From Rickettsiella endosymbiont of Rhagonycha lignosa (GTDB taxonomy: Bacteria > Pseudomonadota > Gammaproteobacteria > Diplorickettsiales > Diplorickettsiaceae), in the NCBI RefSeq assembly GCF_964031165.1, contig NZ_OZ035011.1, positions 1,540,001-1,604,000 of the forward strand: a DNA stretch of 64,000 bases, in the 5' to 3' direction. Under the pieces are notes generated by a model, which searched no databases, was not told the DNA's origin, and saw nothing but the letters and a program-made list of their open reading frames with translations. Below are positions 8,752-17,597 of the stretch, one piece after another. The position numbers were made by a program, and so were the translations under genes. Position 1 is the stretch's first letter, and each line of letters begins with the position of its first letter.

Positions 8752-9693
8752 CTAAAAATTTATATTTAAAACTTCTTTTAGAATTTCTTCGGCACCAAGT
8801 TTACGTAAACTTTGTGCCGCTAAAAGTCCGATTTTTTCCGCATCATCAATAGCTCCTTTCTTTTCGACTTTAATTAGTTTAGTACCATCTAGATTTCCAA
8901 CTAAAGCTTGTAAACTCAATTGCCCATAATCCAAAGAAGTCGCATAAGCGGCTATAGGCACTTGACAACTGCCTCCTAACTCTCGACTTAAAGCTCGCTC
9001 AGCTAATACACAATAATAAGTATCAAGATGTGTCAATTTAGAAATATATCGCTTGCTTTCCTCATCATCTGATCGGCATTCGATCCCTAAAGCGCCTTGG
9101 CCTGGCGCAGGTAAAAAACAACTGGTCTCTAAATATTCACTGATTCGATCTGTTTTTTTCAAACGAATGAGCCCTGCGGCAGCTAAAATTATTGCGTCAA
9201 ATTCACCTGCAGTCAGTTTGTCTAAGCGAGTTCCTACATTTCCTCTTAATACTTTCACTTGTAAATCAGGACGCAAAGCCAATAATTGCGATTGGCGACG
9301 TAAACTTGAAGTACCTATACAAGATCCAGATGATATTTGAGCTAAAGGTTGGCCAAATCTTGAAATTAACACATCGCGAGGATCTTCACGCTTGCAAATG
9401 GCTCCTAATACTAAACCCGATTCTAAATCCATAGGCAGATCTTTCATAGAGTGAACGGCTATATCTGCCTGATGATTAATTAAAGCCGCTTCTAATTCTT
9501 TAACAAATAGTCCTTTACCTCCCAATTTACTTAAAGAACTGTTTTGCAGTCTATCTCCTTCTGTAAGCAAAGGAAGTAAGCTAATCGTTAAATATGGAAA
9601 AAGTTTTTGTAATTGTTCTTTAATTATATTGGCTTGCCAATAAGCCAAAGGACTTTTTCGAGTAGCAATACATAAAAAATTTTTATTATTCAA
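8752..9693 (-). CDS. hemC: Porphobilinogen deaminase (hydroxymethylbilane synthase)
   Basis: Joins four porphobilinogens into hydroxymethylbilane in haem synthesis. 313 aa, full length. It contains IATRKSPLAYWQ at the N-terminus, KGLFVKELE, ADIAVHSMKDLP, LRGNVGTRL and the dipyrromethane cofactor Cys243 in GGSCQVPIAAY. The start is a TTG at 9693 with a strong GAGGTG Shine-Dalgarno 4-5 nt upstream; there is no suitable nearby ATG. It follows the acyltransferase gene by 15 bp. The usual downstream partner hemD is not here. Confidence 0.97.
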   Translation of the reverse strand: MNNKNFLCIATRKSPLAYWQANIIKEQLQKLFPYLTISLLPLLTEGDRLQNSSLSKLGGKGLFVKELEAALINHQADIAVHSMKDLPMDLESGLVLGAICKREDPRDVLISRFGQPLAQISSGSCIGTSSLRRQSQLLALRPDLQVKVLRGNVGTRLDKLTAGEFDAIILAAAGLIRLKKTDRISEYLETSCFLPAPGQGALGIECRSDDEESKRYISKLTHLDTYYCVLAERALSRELGGSCQVPIAAYATSLDYGQLSLQALVGNLDGTKLIKVEKKGAIDDAEKIGLLAAQSLRKLGAEEILKEVLNINF

Positions 9694-9708
9694 AACTCAC
9701 CTCAAATA

Positions 9709-10602
9709 TTAAAAATTTTGCAGTTGAGTTTTGATAAGTCGATCTTTTTTTTCCCATAGTTCGTTGAGTTTTTTTTGAAAAGTTATTCGAAATTGACGAT
9801 CGTTTTCATAATCCCCTAACAAGGCTTTAGTAATTGGGATTGTTTCAACATCAACAATTATTTTTTTAATACTTCCTGATAAGAAATCTAATAAGCTAGT
9901 TTGATGAGGAGGATAAATAATTGTGACATTAAGAATTTTATGGAAAAAATCACCCAATACGGCAAGACTAAAAGCCATACCCGCTGCTTTAGGGCGCAAT
10001 AAATACTGATAAGGGGAAGCTTGCAACTCATGTTTTTCTTTTGAAAATCGAGTACCTTCAACAAAATTAGCCACTGTAGTTGGTGTAGTCTTAAACTTTG
10101 CGCTAGCTTTTTTTGTTTCTTCAATATCCTTATTTTTAAGCTCTGGATGCTTGGTTAATTTGGCTTTGCTATATCGATGCATAAATGGAAAATCTAATAG
10201 CCAACATGCCCAACTTGCTATTGGCAGAGTCCAAAGTAATTCCTTTTTAAGAAAAAATTTTAAAGGTGGAATTTTTCCGCTAAAAATATACTGTAAAATA
10301 AGTATATCTGCCCAAGATTGATGATTAGAAATGAGTAAATACCATTCTTTATAATGTAATTGTTCTAGTCCTCTTATTTCCCATTTAATTGGAGTTATCA
10401 ATTTTAAAAGAAAATAATTACTGCGTAACCAAACCGCATGTAAAGATTCCATTAAATTTTTAGTCAGTCGGCGCCATTTTTTTAATGGAATAATAAATCG
10501 CAGAAAACCTACGCTCGCTAAAGGGATAAACCAAATTGTAAGAACAATAAAATATAAAATCGTTGCGAGTCCTGCTCTTAAGAACTTATATAAATTGTTC
10601 AT
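9709..10602 (-). CDS. yihG: YihG-like 1-acyl-glycerol-3-phosphate acyltransferase family protein
   Basis: 297-aa membrane acyltransferase of the PlsC family. The H-x4-D motif is NHQSWAD and the substrate motif is FVEGTRF. The fold order and words such as EIRGLEQL, WYLLISNHQSWADI, CWLLDFPFMHRYSKA, PTTVANFVEGTRF, PKAAGMAFSLAVLG and LLNVTIIYPP follow E. coli YihG closely. An N-terminal hydrophobic segment spans residues ~5-35. I chose the ATG at 10602 (MNNLYKFLRAGL) because it matches the YihG N-terminus; the frame also opens 15 codons earlier at a TTG (10647). Probably acylates lysophosphatidic acid in the inner membrane. It lies upstream of hemC on the same strand. Confidence 0.88.
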   Translation of the reverse strand: MNNLYKFLRAGLATILYFIVLTIWFIPLASVGFLRFIIPLKKWRRLTKNLMESLHAVWLRSNYFLLKLITPIKWEIRGLEQLHYKEWYLLISNHQSWADILILQYIFSGKIPPLKFFLKKELLWTLPIASWACWLLDFPFMHRYSKAKLTKHPELKNKDIEETKKASAKFKTTPTTVANFVEGTRFSKEKHELQASPYQYLLRPKAAGMAFSLAVLGDFFHKILNVTIIYPPHQTSLLDFLSGSIKKIIVDVETIPITKALLGDYENDRQFRITFQKKLNELWEKKDRLIKTQLQNF

Positions 10603-10653
10603 AAATAGTTCGCATTCCGATAGGCTATCAGCGCGTGTAAAAGACAAAAGGCT

Positions 10654-10719
10654 ACAAATAAAGAGAAGGTATCCTTATTAAACATAAAGTAATACCTTTT
10701 AAATTAATTTACCTTCTCT
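10654..10719 (-). terminator. Possible terminator after dacC
   Basis: On the minus strand a perfect 10-bp inverted repeat, AGAGAAGGTA (10710-10719) with TACCTTCTCT (10662-10671), closes a 38-nt AT-rich loop and is followed by TTTATTTG. It lies 10 bp after the D,D-carboxypeptidase stop. The loop is long and the T-run is imperfect, so efficiency is uncertain. Confidence 0.4.
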
Positions 10720-10728
10720 AAGAAAAGC

Positions 10729-11922
10729 TTAAATCTTATTAAATAATAAACTGGTATGATCGACTAAATTACGCCATAAACCAGCTTTTGATAAATCCTC
10801 TAAGGCAATGAGCGGCGCTGATGCGATAGGCTTATCATTCAACACTATATTGATTTGACCAATAACTTCTCCTTTTTTAATCGGTGCCTTTAAATTAGGA
10901 GTAAAAATCATAGTCGTGGTAGGTTTTTTATTTGATCCGAGAGGTAGAGTTGCATAAAGATCTTGCGCTAAACCGACTTTAATTTGAGGCCGCTGAGCAA
11001 ACCAAACTCTAGTTGTAGTCAAATTTACCTCAGCATTATACAACTTATGTGATTCAAAAAAACGAAACCCATAAGTAAGTAATTTTTGGCTATCTTGCGC
11101 TCGCATTTCATCGGAAGGGGCACCCATAACAATTGTAATTAAGCGCATGCCATTTTTTTGGCCTGAAGCGGCTAAACAAAACCCTGCTTCATTAGTATGC
11201 CCAGTTTTAATTCCATCAATATCAGGATCGCGCCATAATAAGCGGTTGCGATTAGGTTGTTTAATTCCATTGTAAGAAAACCATTTTTGAGAATACCATT
11301 TATAATCTTCGGGGAAATCAAGGATTAAAGCGCGTGCTAAAATTGACATATCACGTGCAGTGGAATAATGGTTAGGATCAGGTAATCCATCTACATCGAC
11401 AAAATGAGTATTTTTCATACCTAGTCTTGCTGCTTGTTGATTCATTAGGTTAACAAAAGATTCCTGACTTCCTGCGACATACTCCGCCATCGCCACACAG
11501 GCATCATTTCCCGAATCAACTATCATACCTTGCATCAAGTCTCCTACACTGACCTTGTCTCCAACTTTCACAAACATTTTAGAACCACCCGTTTTCCAAG
11601 CGGCTTCACTAATAGTTACTAAATCAGTTGGATGTATATGCCCTTGTTGCAAAGCCATAGACACAACATAAGAAGTCATCATTTTGGTCAAACTAGCAGG
11701 TGCTACGCGTTCATCAATATTTTCGCTTGCTAAAAGTTTACCGCTATAAGCATCCATCAATAGATAAGCTTTAGCATTTACGCTAGGCGCAATCGGTGTC
11801 AATGTGGGTTGTGCAGAAACAGGGGCTGTTATAGGAATCACAGGGTCAGCTTTGCATACTGAACCCAATAAAGCCATTATTAAAAATATTAATGTAAAAC
11901 AAAATGGATATCGCTTAAACAT
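10729..11922 (-). CDS. dacC: D-alanyl-D-alanine carboxypeptidase (PBP5/6 family)
   Basis: Trims the terminal D-Ala from peptidoglycan pentapeptides. 397 aa with a signal peptide (MFKRYPFCFTLIFLIMALLGSVCKA). The three active-site motifs of the family are seen: SLTK (SxxK, following APASLTKM), SGND (SxN) and KTGHTNEAG (KTG). The PBP5 C-terminal beta domain and a short amphipathic tail (LSKAGLWRNLVDHTSLLF), for periplasmic membrane anchoring, complete it. Whether it is dacA or dacC cannot be told from sequence alone. It is monocistronic. Confidence 0.95.
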   Translation of the reverse strand: MFKRYPFCFTLIFLIMALLGSVCKADPVIPITAPVSAQPTLTPIAPSVNAKAYLLMDAYSGKLLASENIDERVAPASLTKMMTSYVVSMALQQGHIHPTDLVTISEAAWKTGGSKMFVKVGDKVSVGDLMQGMIVDSGNDACVAMAEYVAGSQESFVNLMNQQAARLGMKNTHFVDVDGLPDPNHYSTARDMSILARALILDFPEDYKWYSQKWFSYNGIKQPNRNRLLWRDPDIDGIKTGHTNEAGFCLAASGQKNGMRLITIVMGAPSDEMRAQDSQKLLTYGFRFFESHKLYNAEVNLTTTRVWFAQRPQIKVGLAQDLYATLPLGSNKKPTTTMIFTPNLKAPIKKGEVIGQINIVLNDKPIASAPLIALEDLSKAGLWRNLVDHTSLLFNKI

Positions 11923-12208
11923 GGTGTAAACGCCTTATAACAGTTTAGAAGTAATGCAGTTTCGTTGTATATACTAATTTCGGCTTCGAATATAAGTCCA
12001 GGTATAGAAAGATCCTGCCAATCCTTTTAGTAAAGCAATAATACTGCAAATATCTGATTATTTATAGAGTAATACCATTTATTACCAAAAAACCCACTCG
12101 CTTATTTATTTCAGCTTAAACTTTATTTTCATTATGGTTTAGGATAGAGTACTTTTTTAAGCATATACCTTAAATTTATTCTAAACTCTTTAAAGGAAGT
12201 ATAAGATA

Positions 12209-13285
12209 ATGAGTAAACCCTATTTAAAAATAATAGAATCTACTAATTCTTTTTTTCAAAATGTCATACTTAGTGCTATCTTTGTTTTTAAGTCAAACAT
12301 CTACCAAATAGGGTCATACTTTGAAAAATACCTTGCTCCCATTTTGTTTCCTCTCGTTGTTATACCTGATGCTGTAGCTAGTTTGTTTGCGCTTTATCAG
12401 TTCGCCCGCGCTAAAAATAAGAATTTAGGTAAGATCTTTGACTTAATTCATGCCCCAATTAAAGCCGCCTTGGTTTTCACTGCGGTTTTTGCTGGGCTTA
12501 GTTTAATTTTTGTACAAGGATTATTTCTGACTGCAGTAGGTTCCAGTGTCGTTTATCATCTTGGTTTATCAATTTTTCATGTATACCATTGGCTTAAATC
12601 AGAAAAAAATTCTCCAGCTAGAGCACTTCATAAAAATCACACCCTAAATAATCTTATTGCCACTATGTTAGGCGGAATTGTTATTGCAGGTATTATTTTA
12701 ACAATGGTAGTTGCTCCCTATTTAGCCACTACTGTTTTAGCAGTAGCAGGAATAACAACTGCAAGTTTACTTATGCTAGCTACTATTTGCGCAATTTATA
12801 GAAATTTTAAAAATCCTTCTCTCTCTCCAACTATTAACCTTTTAAATGAAGGTACATCTGAAATCAATCAACCTTCTTCATTTGATCATTCAGCTTCATC
12901 AACTTTTTCGCATTCAAGTGAAATAATACCTACACCAAAAAATAAAAATTCAAATTATTATTACCGTGAATTTCGTTCTGCAAAATTAACGGGTAATCAA
13001 GAACAGGATAAAAATTTACTTATTGAGGAATATGATAGTAAAAAACTAAGTCTTCAGCGACAAATAGAAAATTCAAAGAACAGTTTTTTTGGGCGTGTTT
13101 GGTCAGAGGAATCAAAACGCCAAATTAAAATTAGTACTCTTACTCTTCTTGAAACAGCAATAAATTCAAATGATAAAAGCCTTCTATTATTAATACCAAA
13201 CCAGGCATATCAATCGTTGGGTAAAGAAACCGGCGATATGCAAGATATAATTGAAGCTACCGAATCATATTTTAGACCTCGCTAA
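12209..13285 (+). CDS. Unrecognised multi-pass membrane protein
   Basis: 358 aa; I do not recognise the family. The N-terminal ~200 residues hold four to six hydrophobic segments (about 42-65, 86-108, 110-130, 148-170, 172-195). The rest is a polar Ser/Asn-rich region (205-250) and a charged, helical C-terminal domain with REFRSAKLTGNQEQDKNLLIEEYDS-like sequence in shorter blocks. A good AAAGGAAG Shine-Dalgarno precedes the ATG. It has no operon partner. The layout of an N-terminal hydrophobic domain and a cytosolic tail is common among lineage-restricted proteins of intracellular Legionellales, so a secreted-effector role is possible but unsupported. Confidence 0.7.
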   Translation: MSKPYLKIIESTNSFFQNVILSAIFVFKSNIYQIGSYFEKYLAPILFPLVVIPDAVASLFALYQFARAKNKNLGKIFDLIHAPIKAALVFTAVFAGLSLIFVQGLFLTAVGSSVVYHLGLSIFHVYHWLKSEKNSPARALHKNHTLNNLIATMLGGIVIAGIILTMVVAPYLATTVLAVAGITTASLLMLATICAIYRNFKNPSLSPTINLLNEGTSEINQPSSFDHSASSTFSHSSEIIPTPKNKNSNYYYREFRSAKLTGNQEQDKNLLIEEYDSKKLSLQRQIENSKNSFFGRVWSEESKRQIKISTLTLLETAINSNDKSLLLLIPNQAYQSLGKETGDMQDIIEATESYFRPR

Positions 13286-13427
13286 CTATATTTTTGTAAG
13301 CTTTTTAACTACAAATTAATCTGACTTATCTATAAACATAAAAAATGATTGTTTAGAACTATCATTAAATCGCATGTAATAATGCTTTATAGGCCATTAT
13401 AGGCATGTAAGCTTTACTTATGAGCCC

Positions 13428-13454
13428 ATATTAGGTATTTATTTAACCTAATAT
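13428..13454 (+). promoter_or_regulatory. RNA hairpin covering the tamA start codon
   Basis: ATATTAGGT (13428-13436) and ACCTAATAT (13446-13454) are perfect 9-bp complements around a 9-nt loop. The right arm includes the first two bases of the tamA ATG (13453-13455). No Shine-Dalgarno is seen before this ATG. In mRNA the stem would bury the initiation site. Confidence 0.55.
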
Positions 13455-15174
13455 GATAAGAAAAATAAGACTAACTATAGCTGGCTTAGCGCTATTCAAT
13501 ATGATTTTTGCCCCGTTGGGATTTGCGGAAAATCCTCCTGTGGCATATCAACTACAGGGTCTAAATCAAGACCTTAAAAGCCCTGTTCAGGATGGTCTTG
13601 ATCGAAGCCTGCGAACATTAGTACATCCGTCTGCTGAAGATGTCCAGCTTTGGTATCAACATTCGATCTCTGACATCAAACAAGCTTTGCAAGCATATGG
13701 TTATTTCAAGCCAACTATTAGGCATTCATTAAAAAAAATTGGTACGAGCTGGAATGCTAATTTTCAAATTTCTGTAGGTCCTCCTTTAAAAATTACATCA
13801 TTAAAAATTTCAATCGATGATACAAACCAAGACCCAAAAATAACAAAATTAATTGCTGACTTTCCATTATATAAAGGTGATATTTTTCGCAGTGAAATAT
13901 ACGAGGAAGCAAAACAAAAATTACTTACCCAGGTTGTAGCAGAAGGCTATCTTTCGGCATATTTTTCTAAACACACAATTTTGATTAATCGAAAAACATA
14001 TACATCCGAACTTATTCTGATTTTAAACATCGGTCCACGTTATTATTTTGGCCCTATCAGTTTCCAACAATCTATACTTAATAATAGTTTATTGCAACGC
14101 TATATCCCATTTAAATCGGGTGACCCTTATTCTTCAACGCAACTTTTAAAACTACAGGATAATTTAAATAAAAGTGGATATTTTCAAAACGTATTAATCC
14201 CGGATGTGCAAATAAACAAAGAAAATAAAAATTTGCCCGTTACTTTTATGTTGACGCCACGTGCATCCCAACAATATACAGCAGGAATAGGATATGGTAC
14301 CGATGTGGGGATTCGTGGAACTTTAGGTTGGGAATCTCGTTATCTTAACAAGGAAGGCCATCGTTTAAGTGTTTTAAGCCAATTATCTAAAATACAAAAC
14401 AGTCTACAAACAACATACACTATTCCTGGGAAACATCCCAATACAGATAATTATAATATTAATTTTGCCATTGTCAGAAAAAAATTAACTCAAGTAACAA
14501 CTACCACTCAACAATTAGGATTAGGGAGTATAGGTAAATGGAGAGGGTGGAAACGCAATTTATTTTTAAATTATCAAATTGAACGCTTTAATTATCTAAA
14601 TCGACCTAAGACTAACTCACATTTACTCACTCCAGGCTTAAATTTATCTTATAGTAAATTTGATAACTCACTTTTTGCACACCATGGTTATCAATTAAAT
14701 TTCAGATTACAAGGCGCTAATCAAAACTTATTATCAACTACAAGTTTTTTACAAACAGAAATACAAGGAAAATATGTATTAAGTTGGGATGAGAAAAGTC
14801 GATTATTATTTCGTGGTGATTTTGGTTATACATTAACTTCTAATCTTGCAAATTTTCCTCCCTCATTGCTTTTTTATGCCGGGGGAAGCCAAAGCGTACG
14901 TGGTTATGCATACCAATCATTAGGTCCTGCGCCTTATTTAGTGGCAGGAAGTATTGAATATCAGCATAAACTTATTAACAATTTTTATGGTGCTATTTTC
15001 TTTGATGCTGGAAACGCCGTTAATAATTTCCCCATTCATTTACAAAAAGGATCGGGCCTTGGCTTGGTTTGGGCATCCCCTTTAGGCCCTATGGAAGTTA
15101 CTGCAGGGAAAGCTTTGGATCTTCCTGGACACCCCGTAAGATTCCAATTTACAATGGGGTTTGATTTCTTATGA
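13453..15174 (+). CDS. tamA: Outer-membrane assembly factor TamA (Omp85 family)
   Basis: 573 aa with a signal peptide (MIRKIRLTIAGLALFNMIFAPLGFA). Three POTRA domains occupy about residues 30-270 and a 16-strand Omp85 barrel the rest. Barrel hallmarks include YTAGIGYGTDVGIRGTLGWESRYLN and the lid-lock motif GGSQSVRGYAYQSLGP, with FFDAGNAVN and GLGLVWASPLGPMEV near the end. With TamB it helps insert outer-membrane proteins and move lipid. Its stop overlaps the tamB start as ATGA (15171-15174). A hairpin spans its start codon. Confidence 0.95.
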   Translation: MIRKIRLTIAGLALFNMIFAPLGFAENPPVAYQLQGLNQDLKSPVQDGLDRSLRTLVHPSAEDVQLWYQHSISDIKQALQAYGYFKPTIRHSLKKIGTSWNANFQISVGPPLKITSLKISIDDTNQDPKITKLIADFPLYKGDIFRSEIYEEAKQKLLTQVVAEGYLSAYFSKHTILINRKTYTSELILILNIGPRYYFGPISFQQSILNNSLLQRYIPFKSGDPYSSTQLLKLQDNLNKSGYFQNVLIPDVQINKENKNLPVTFMLTPRASQQYTAGIGYGTDVGIRGTLGWESRYLNKEGHRLSVLSQLSKIQNSLQTTYTIPGKHPNTDNYNINFAIVRKKLTQVTTTTQQLGLGSIGKWRGWKRNLFLNYQIERFNYLNRPKTNSHLLTPGLNLSYSKFDNSLFAHHGYQLNFRLQGANQNLLSTTSFLQTEIQGKYVLSWDEKSRLLFRGDFGYTLTSNLANFPPSLLFYAGGSQSVRGYAYQSLGPAPYLVAGSIEYQHKLINNFYGAIFFDAGNAVNNFPIHLQKGSGLGLVWASPLGPMEVTAGKALDLPGHPVRFQFTMGFDFL

Positions 15175-17588
15175 TAAATAACAAGCAACAACCTTCGATT
15201 AGATGGTTGTTAAAAAGTTTATTAATCGTTGTGTTTATAATAAGTGGTTACTTAATTCTAAACACAGAAAAAGGATTAAAATCCGCGATTTTATTTGGAA
15301 AAGAATTTCTGCCAGGCCAGCTAAAGATAAAAATTATTCATGGACGACTTTTAGGACCAATTCAGTTAAAAGAATTATATTATCAAAATAATAAAATTAA
15401 TCTTTATATTTCAGAAACACAGTTCGATTGGCATTGGAACGATTTATTAAAAGGAAAACTTAATTTAGGGCCCATCTTCATCGATAAATTAAATCTTTTT
15501 GTAAAACAAAAAACTAATCAAAAAAAATTAAACCCCTATCGGCAAAAAACTTTTCGACTTCCTCAAATTTTAAAATATTTAAAATTAAATTCCATTGATA
15601 TCCATCAGATTAATGTTCAAACTGACGATATAAGCCTATTATTGCATGGTTCCGTACACCAACAATGGAATATTAATTGGCAAATAAATGTTAAGGACCT
15701 CAACAAATTTATTGCCGAGTCGCAAGGAAAAATAACCTTGCGAGGAAAGATAAGTGGAGCATCCTCATATCCTGAATTTAATATAATTGCAGAAAAGACT
15801 AATCTACTTTGGCATGACTGGCAGTTCAAACAAATTCAGGCTGCACTAAATATTGATAGTAAAAATAAAAAATGGTTTTTCAATTTAGCAACTATCCAGC
15901 TTAATAATAAAATATATAAACTTTTACCGTTACAATTAAAATTATCTGGATCTTTTTCACCATTCTCTTTACAAGGGAATTTATCCGAATTTAAACTGGA
16001 AAAATTAATTCAAGCAACACAATCCACGCAGTTAGTTGTTCCTAATACACAAATTGCTAGTCATCTATCAAAACATGGATTAGAAACATCGCTTCAATCC
16101 TCAAGTAATAAAAATCAATCATTTGCTCATTTATTATTACCCAATTATCAAATGCGGTCATTTCCAACATCAAAACAAACTTTGTATGCAAATATTGATT
16201 TAAGCTTTAAAGATTTAAATTTTTTAACTCAATTAATTACTGATTTAAAAAATACTAAAGGTATTTGCAGCGCTCAAATTAGAATTACAGGCTCATTTAA
16301 TAAGCCATTATTAAATTTAAATCTTAATTTACAGCAGGCCAGTACAGAAATACCTGTTTTAGGTCTTAAATTAAAAAATATAAAATATCAGCTGCATACC
16401 GATAAGAATAATTTAATCGGTATTGGTCAAATTTATTCAGGAAATGGATTTTTAGAAATTCATTCTATAACCGATTTATTAAAACAAAATCTATCAACAT
16501 TAATTGATTTGCAAGGAAAAGATGTAACTATAATTCATAATCCAGAATATCAAATTATAGCAACGCCAAAATTAAAAATTCTAGCCAATAGACAACAAAT
16601 TGAAACCAATGGCATTATTTTATTTCCAAAAGGCAGCATTAAAATTAATCCTAAAAATAATAACTCAATTGAGTTATCTAACGATGTAGTGTTTGTAGAA
16701 GATAAGAAAAAATCTGTTACTTCACCTTTTAAATTTAAAAATAATATTAAAATCGAAGCAGGCGATGATATTCAATTACAATATCAAGGGCTTAATACTA
16801 AATTAAAAGGTTCACTTACTATAAAACAAGATTTTAATCATCCTATATTGGCATCAGGGCAATTAAAACTTTTTCCTGGTGAATATAGTTATTATGGTCA
16901 AAGCTTAAAATTAAAAGCTAATTCTTCATTAAATTTTGCCAATACGCCTATTGGTGATCCCACACTAAATATTTCCGCTAGTCGAAATATTTTAATTTTG
17001 CCGGTATCCACCCAGAATACCTCTGTTGATACTCAATCTAAATTAGGCTCTAATAATTTTATTCAATCCTCAATTTTTTCTTCTCAGTCTATACCAATTC
17101 AATTAGATATAGGTATACAGGTGAGAGGAACATTGCAAGATCCGCATATTATTTTATTCGCTAATCCTTCTAATATCATTAAATCGCAATTAGATATGCT
17201 TTCTTATTTAATTACCGGTCAAGCCAGTAATCAGCTAAGTGCCGCTAGCACGCAATTATTATTAACTGCTGCTAGCAATTTAGGGAGTGAAAAAAGTAAT
17301 ATTGGTCAAATTATTAGTAAAGTTCAACAGAAAATAGGTTTAGATCAATTGACTATTGGAAGTAAACCCATTTTTAATCCGACTACTAATAGCTTACAAC
17401 AGAATACTTCGTTGATAGTTGGTAAAAATATTTCACCAAAACTTAACATCTCTTATAGTTTAGGTTTATTGGATCAAATCAGTATTTTAAACATCAATTA
17501 TGTTTTAAACAAAAATTTTTATTTACAAACTACAAGTAGTAACTTTGCTAATGGCTTAGATCTATTCTATAAATTGGAAAAACAGTAA
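15171..17588 (+). CDS. tamB: Translocation and assembly module inner-membrane protein TamB
   Basis: 805 aa with one N-terminal membrane helix (residues ~12-28), a long beta-rich periplasmic body and a C-terminal DUF490 domain (DPTLNISASRNI, IGIQVRGTLQDPHIILFANPS, YLITGQ). The protein ends in an aromatic-rich beta segment that would engage the TamA barrel. It is clearly shorter than E. coli TamB (1259 aa), so the groove-forming region is reduced. It overlaps tamA by 4 bp and is therefore coupled. Composition is very rich in Asn, Lys, Ile and Leu, as expected for AT-rich drift. Confidence 0.93.
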   Translation: MINNKQQPSIRWLLKSLLIVVFIISGYLILNTEKGLKSAILFGKEFLPGQLKIKIIHGRLLGPIQLKELYYQNNKINLYISETQFDWHWNDLLKGKLNLGPIFIDKLNLFVKQKTNQKKLNPYRQKTFRLPQILKYLKLNSIDIHQINVQTDDISLLLHGSVHQQWNINWQINVKDLNKFIAESQGKITLRGKISGASSYPEFNIIAEKTNLLWHDWQFKQIQAALNIDSKNKKWFFNLATIQLNNKIYKLLPLQLKLSGSFSPFSLQGNLSEFKLEKLIQATQSTQLVVPNTQIASHLSKHGLETSLQSSSNKNQSFAHLLLPNYQMRSFPTSKQTLYANIDLSFKDLNFLTQLITDLKNTKGICSAQIRITGSFNKPLLNLNLNLQQASTEIPVLGLKLKNIKYQLHTDKNNLIGIGQIYSGNGFLEIHSITDLLKQNLSTLIDLQGKDVTIIHNPEYQIIATPKLKILANRQQIETNGIILFPKGSIKINPKNNNSIELSNDVVFVEDKKKSVTSPFKFKNNIKIEAGDDIQLQYQGLNTKLKGSLTIKQDFNHPILASGQLKLFPGEYSYYGQSLKLKANSSLNFANTPIGDPTLNISASRNILILPVSTQNTSVDTQSKLGSNNFIQSSIFSSQSIPIQLDIGIQVRGTLQDPHIILFANPSNIIKSQLDMLSYLITGQASNQLSAASTQLLLTAASNLGSEKSNIGQIISKVQQKIGLDQLTIGSKPIFNPTTNSLQQNTSLIVGKNISPKLNISYSLGLLDQISILNINYVLNKNFYLQTTSSNFANGLDLFYKLEKQ

Positions 17589-17597
17589 CGGTCCTTT

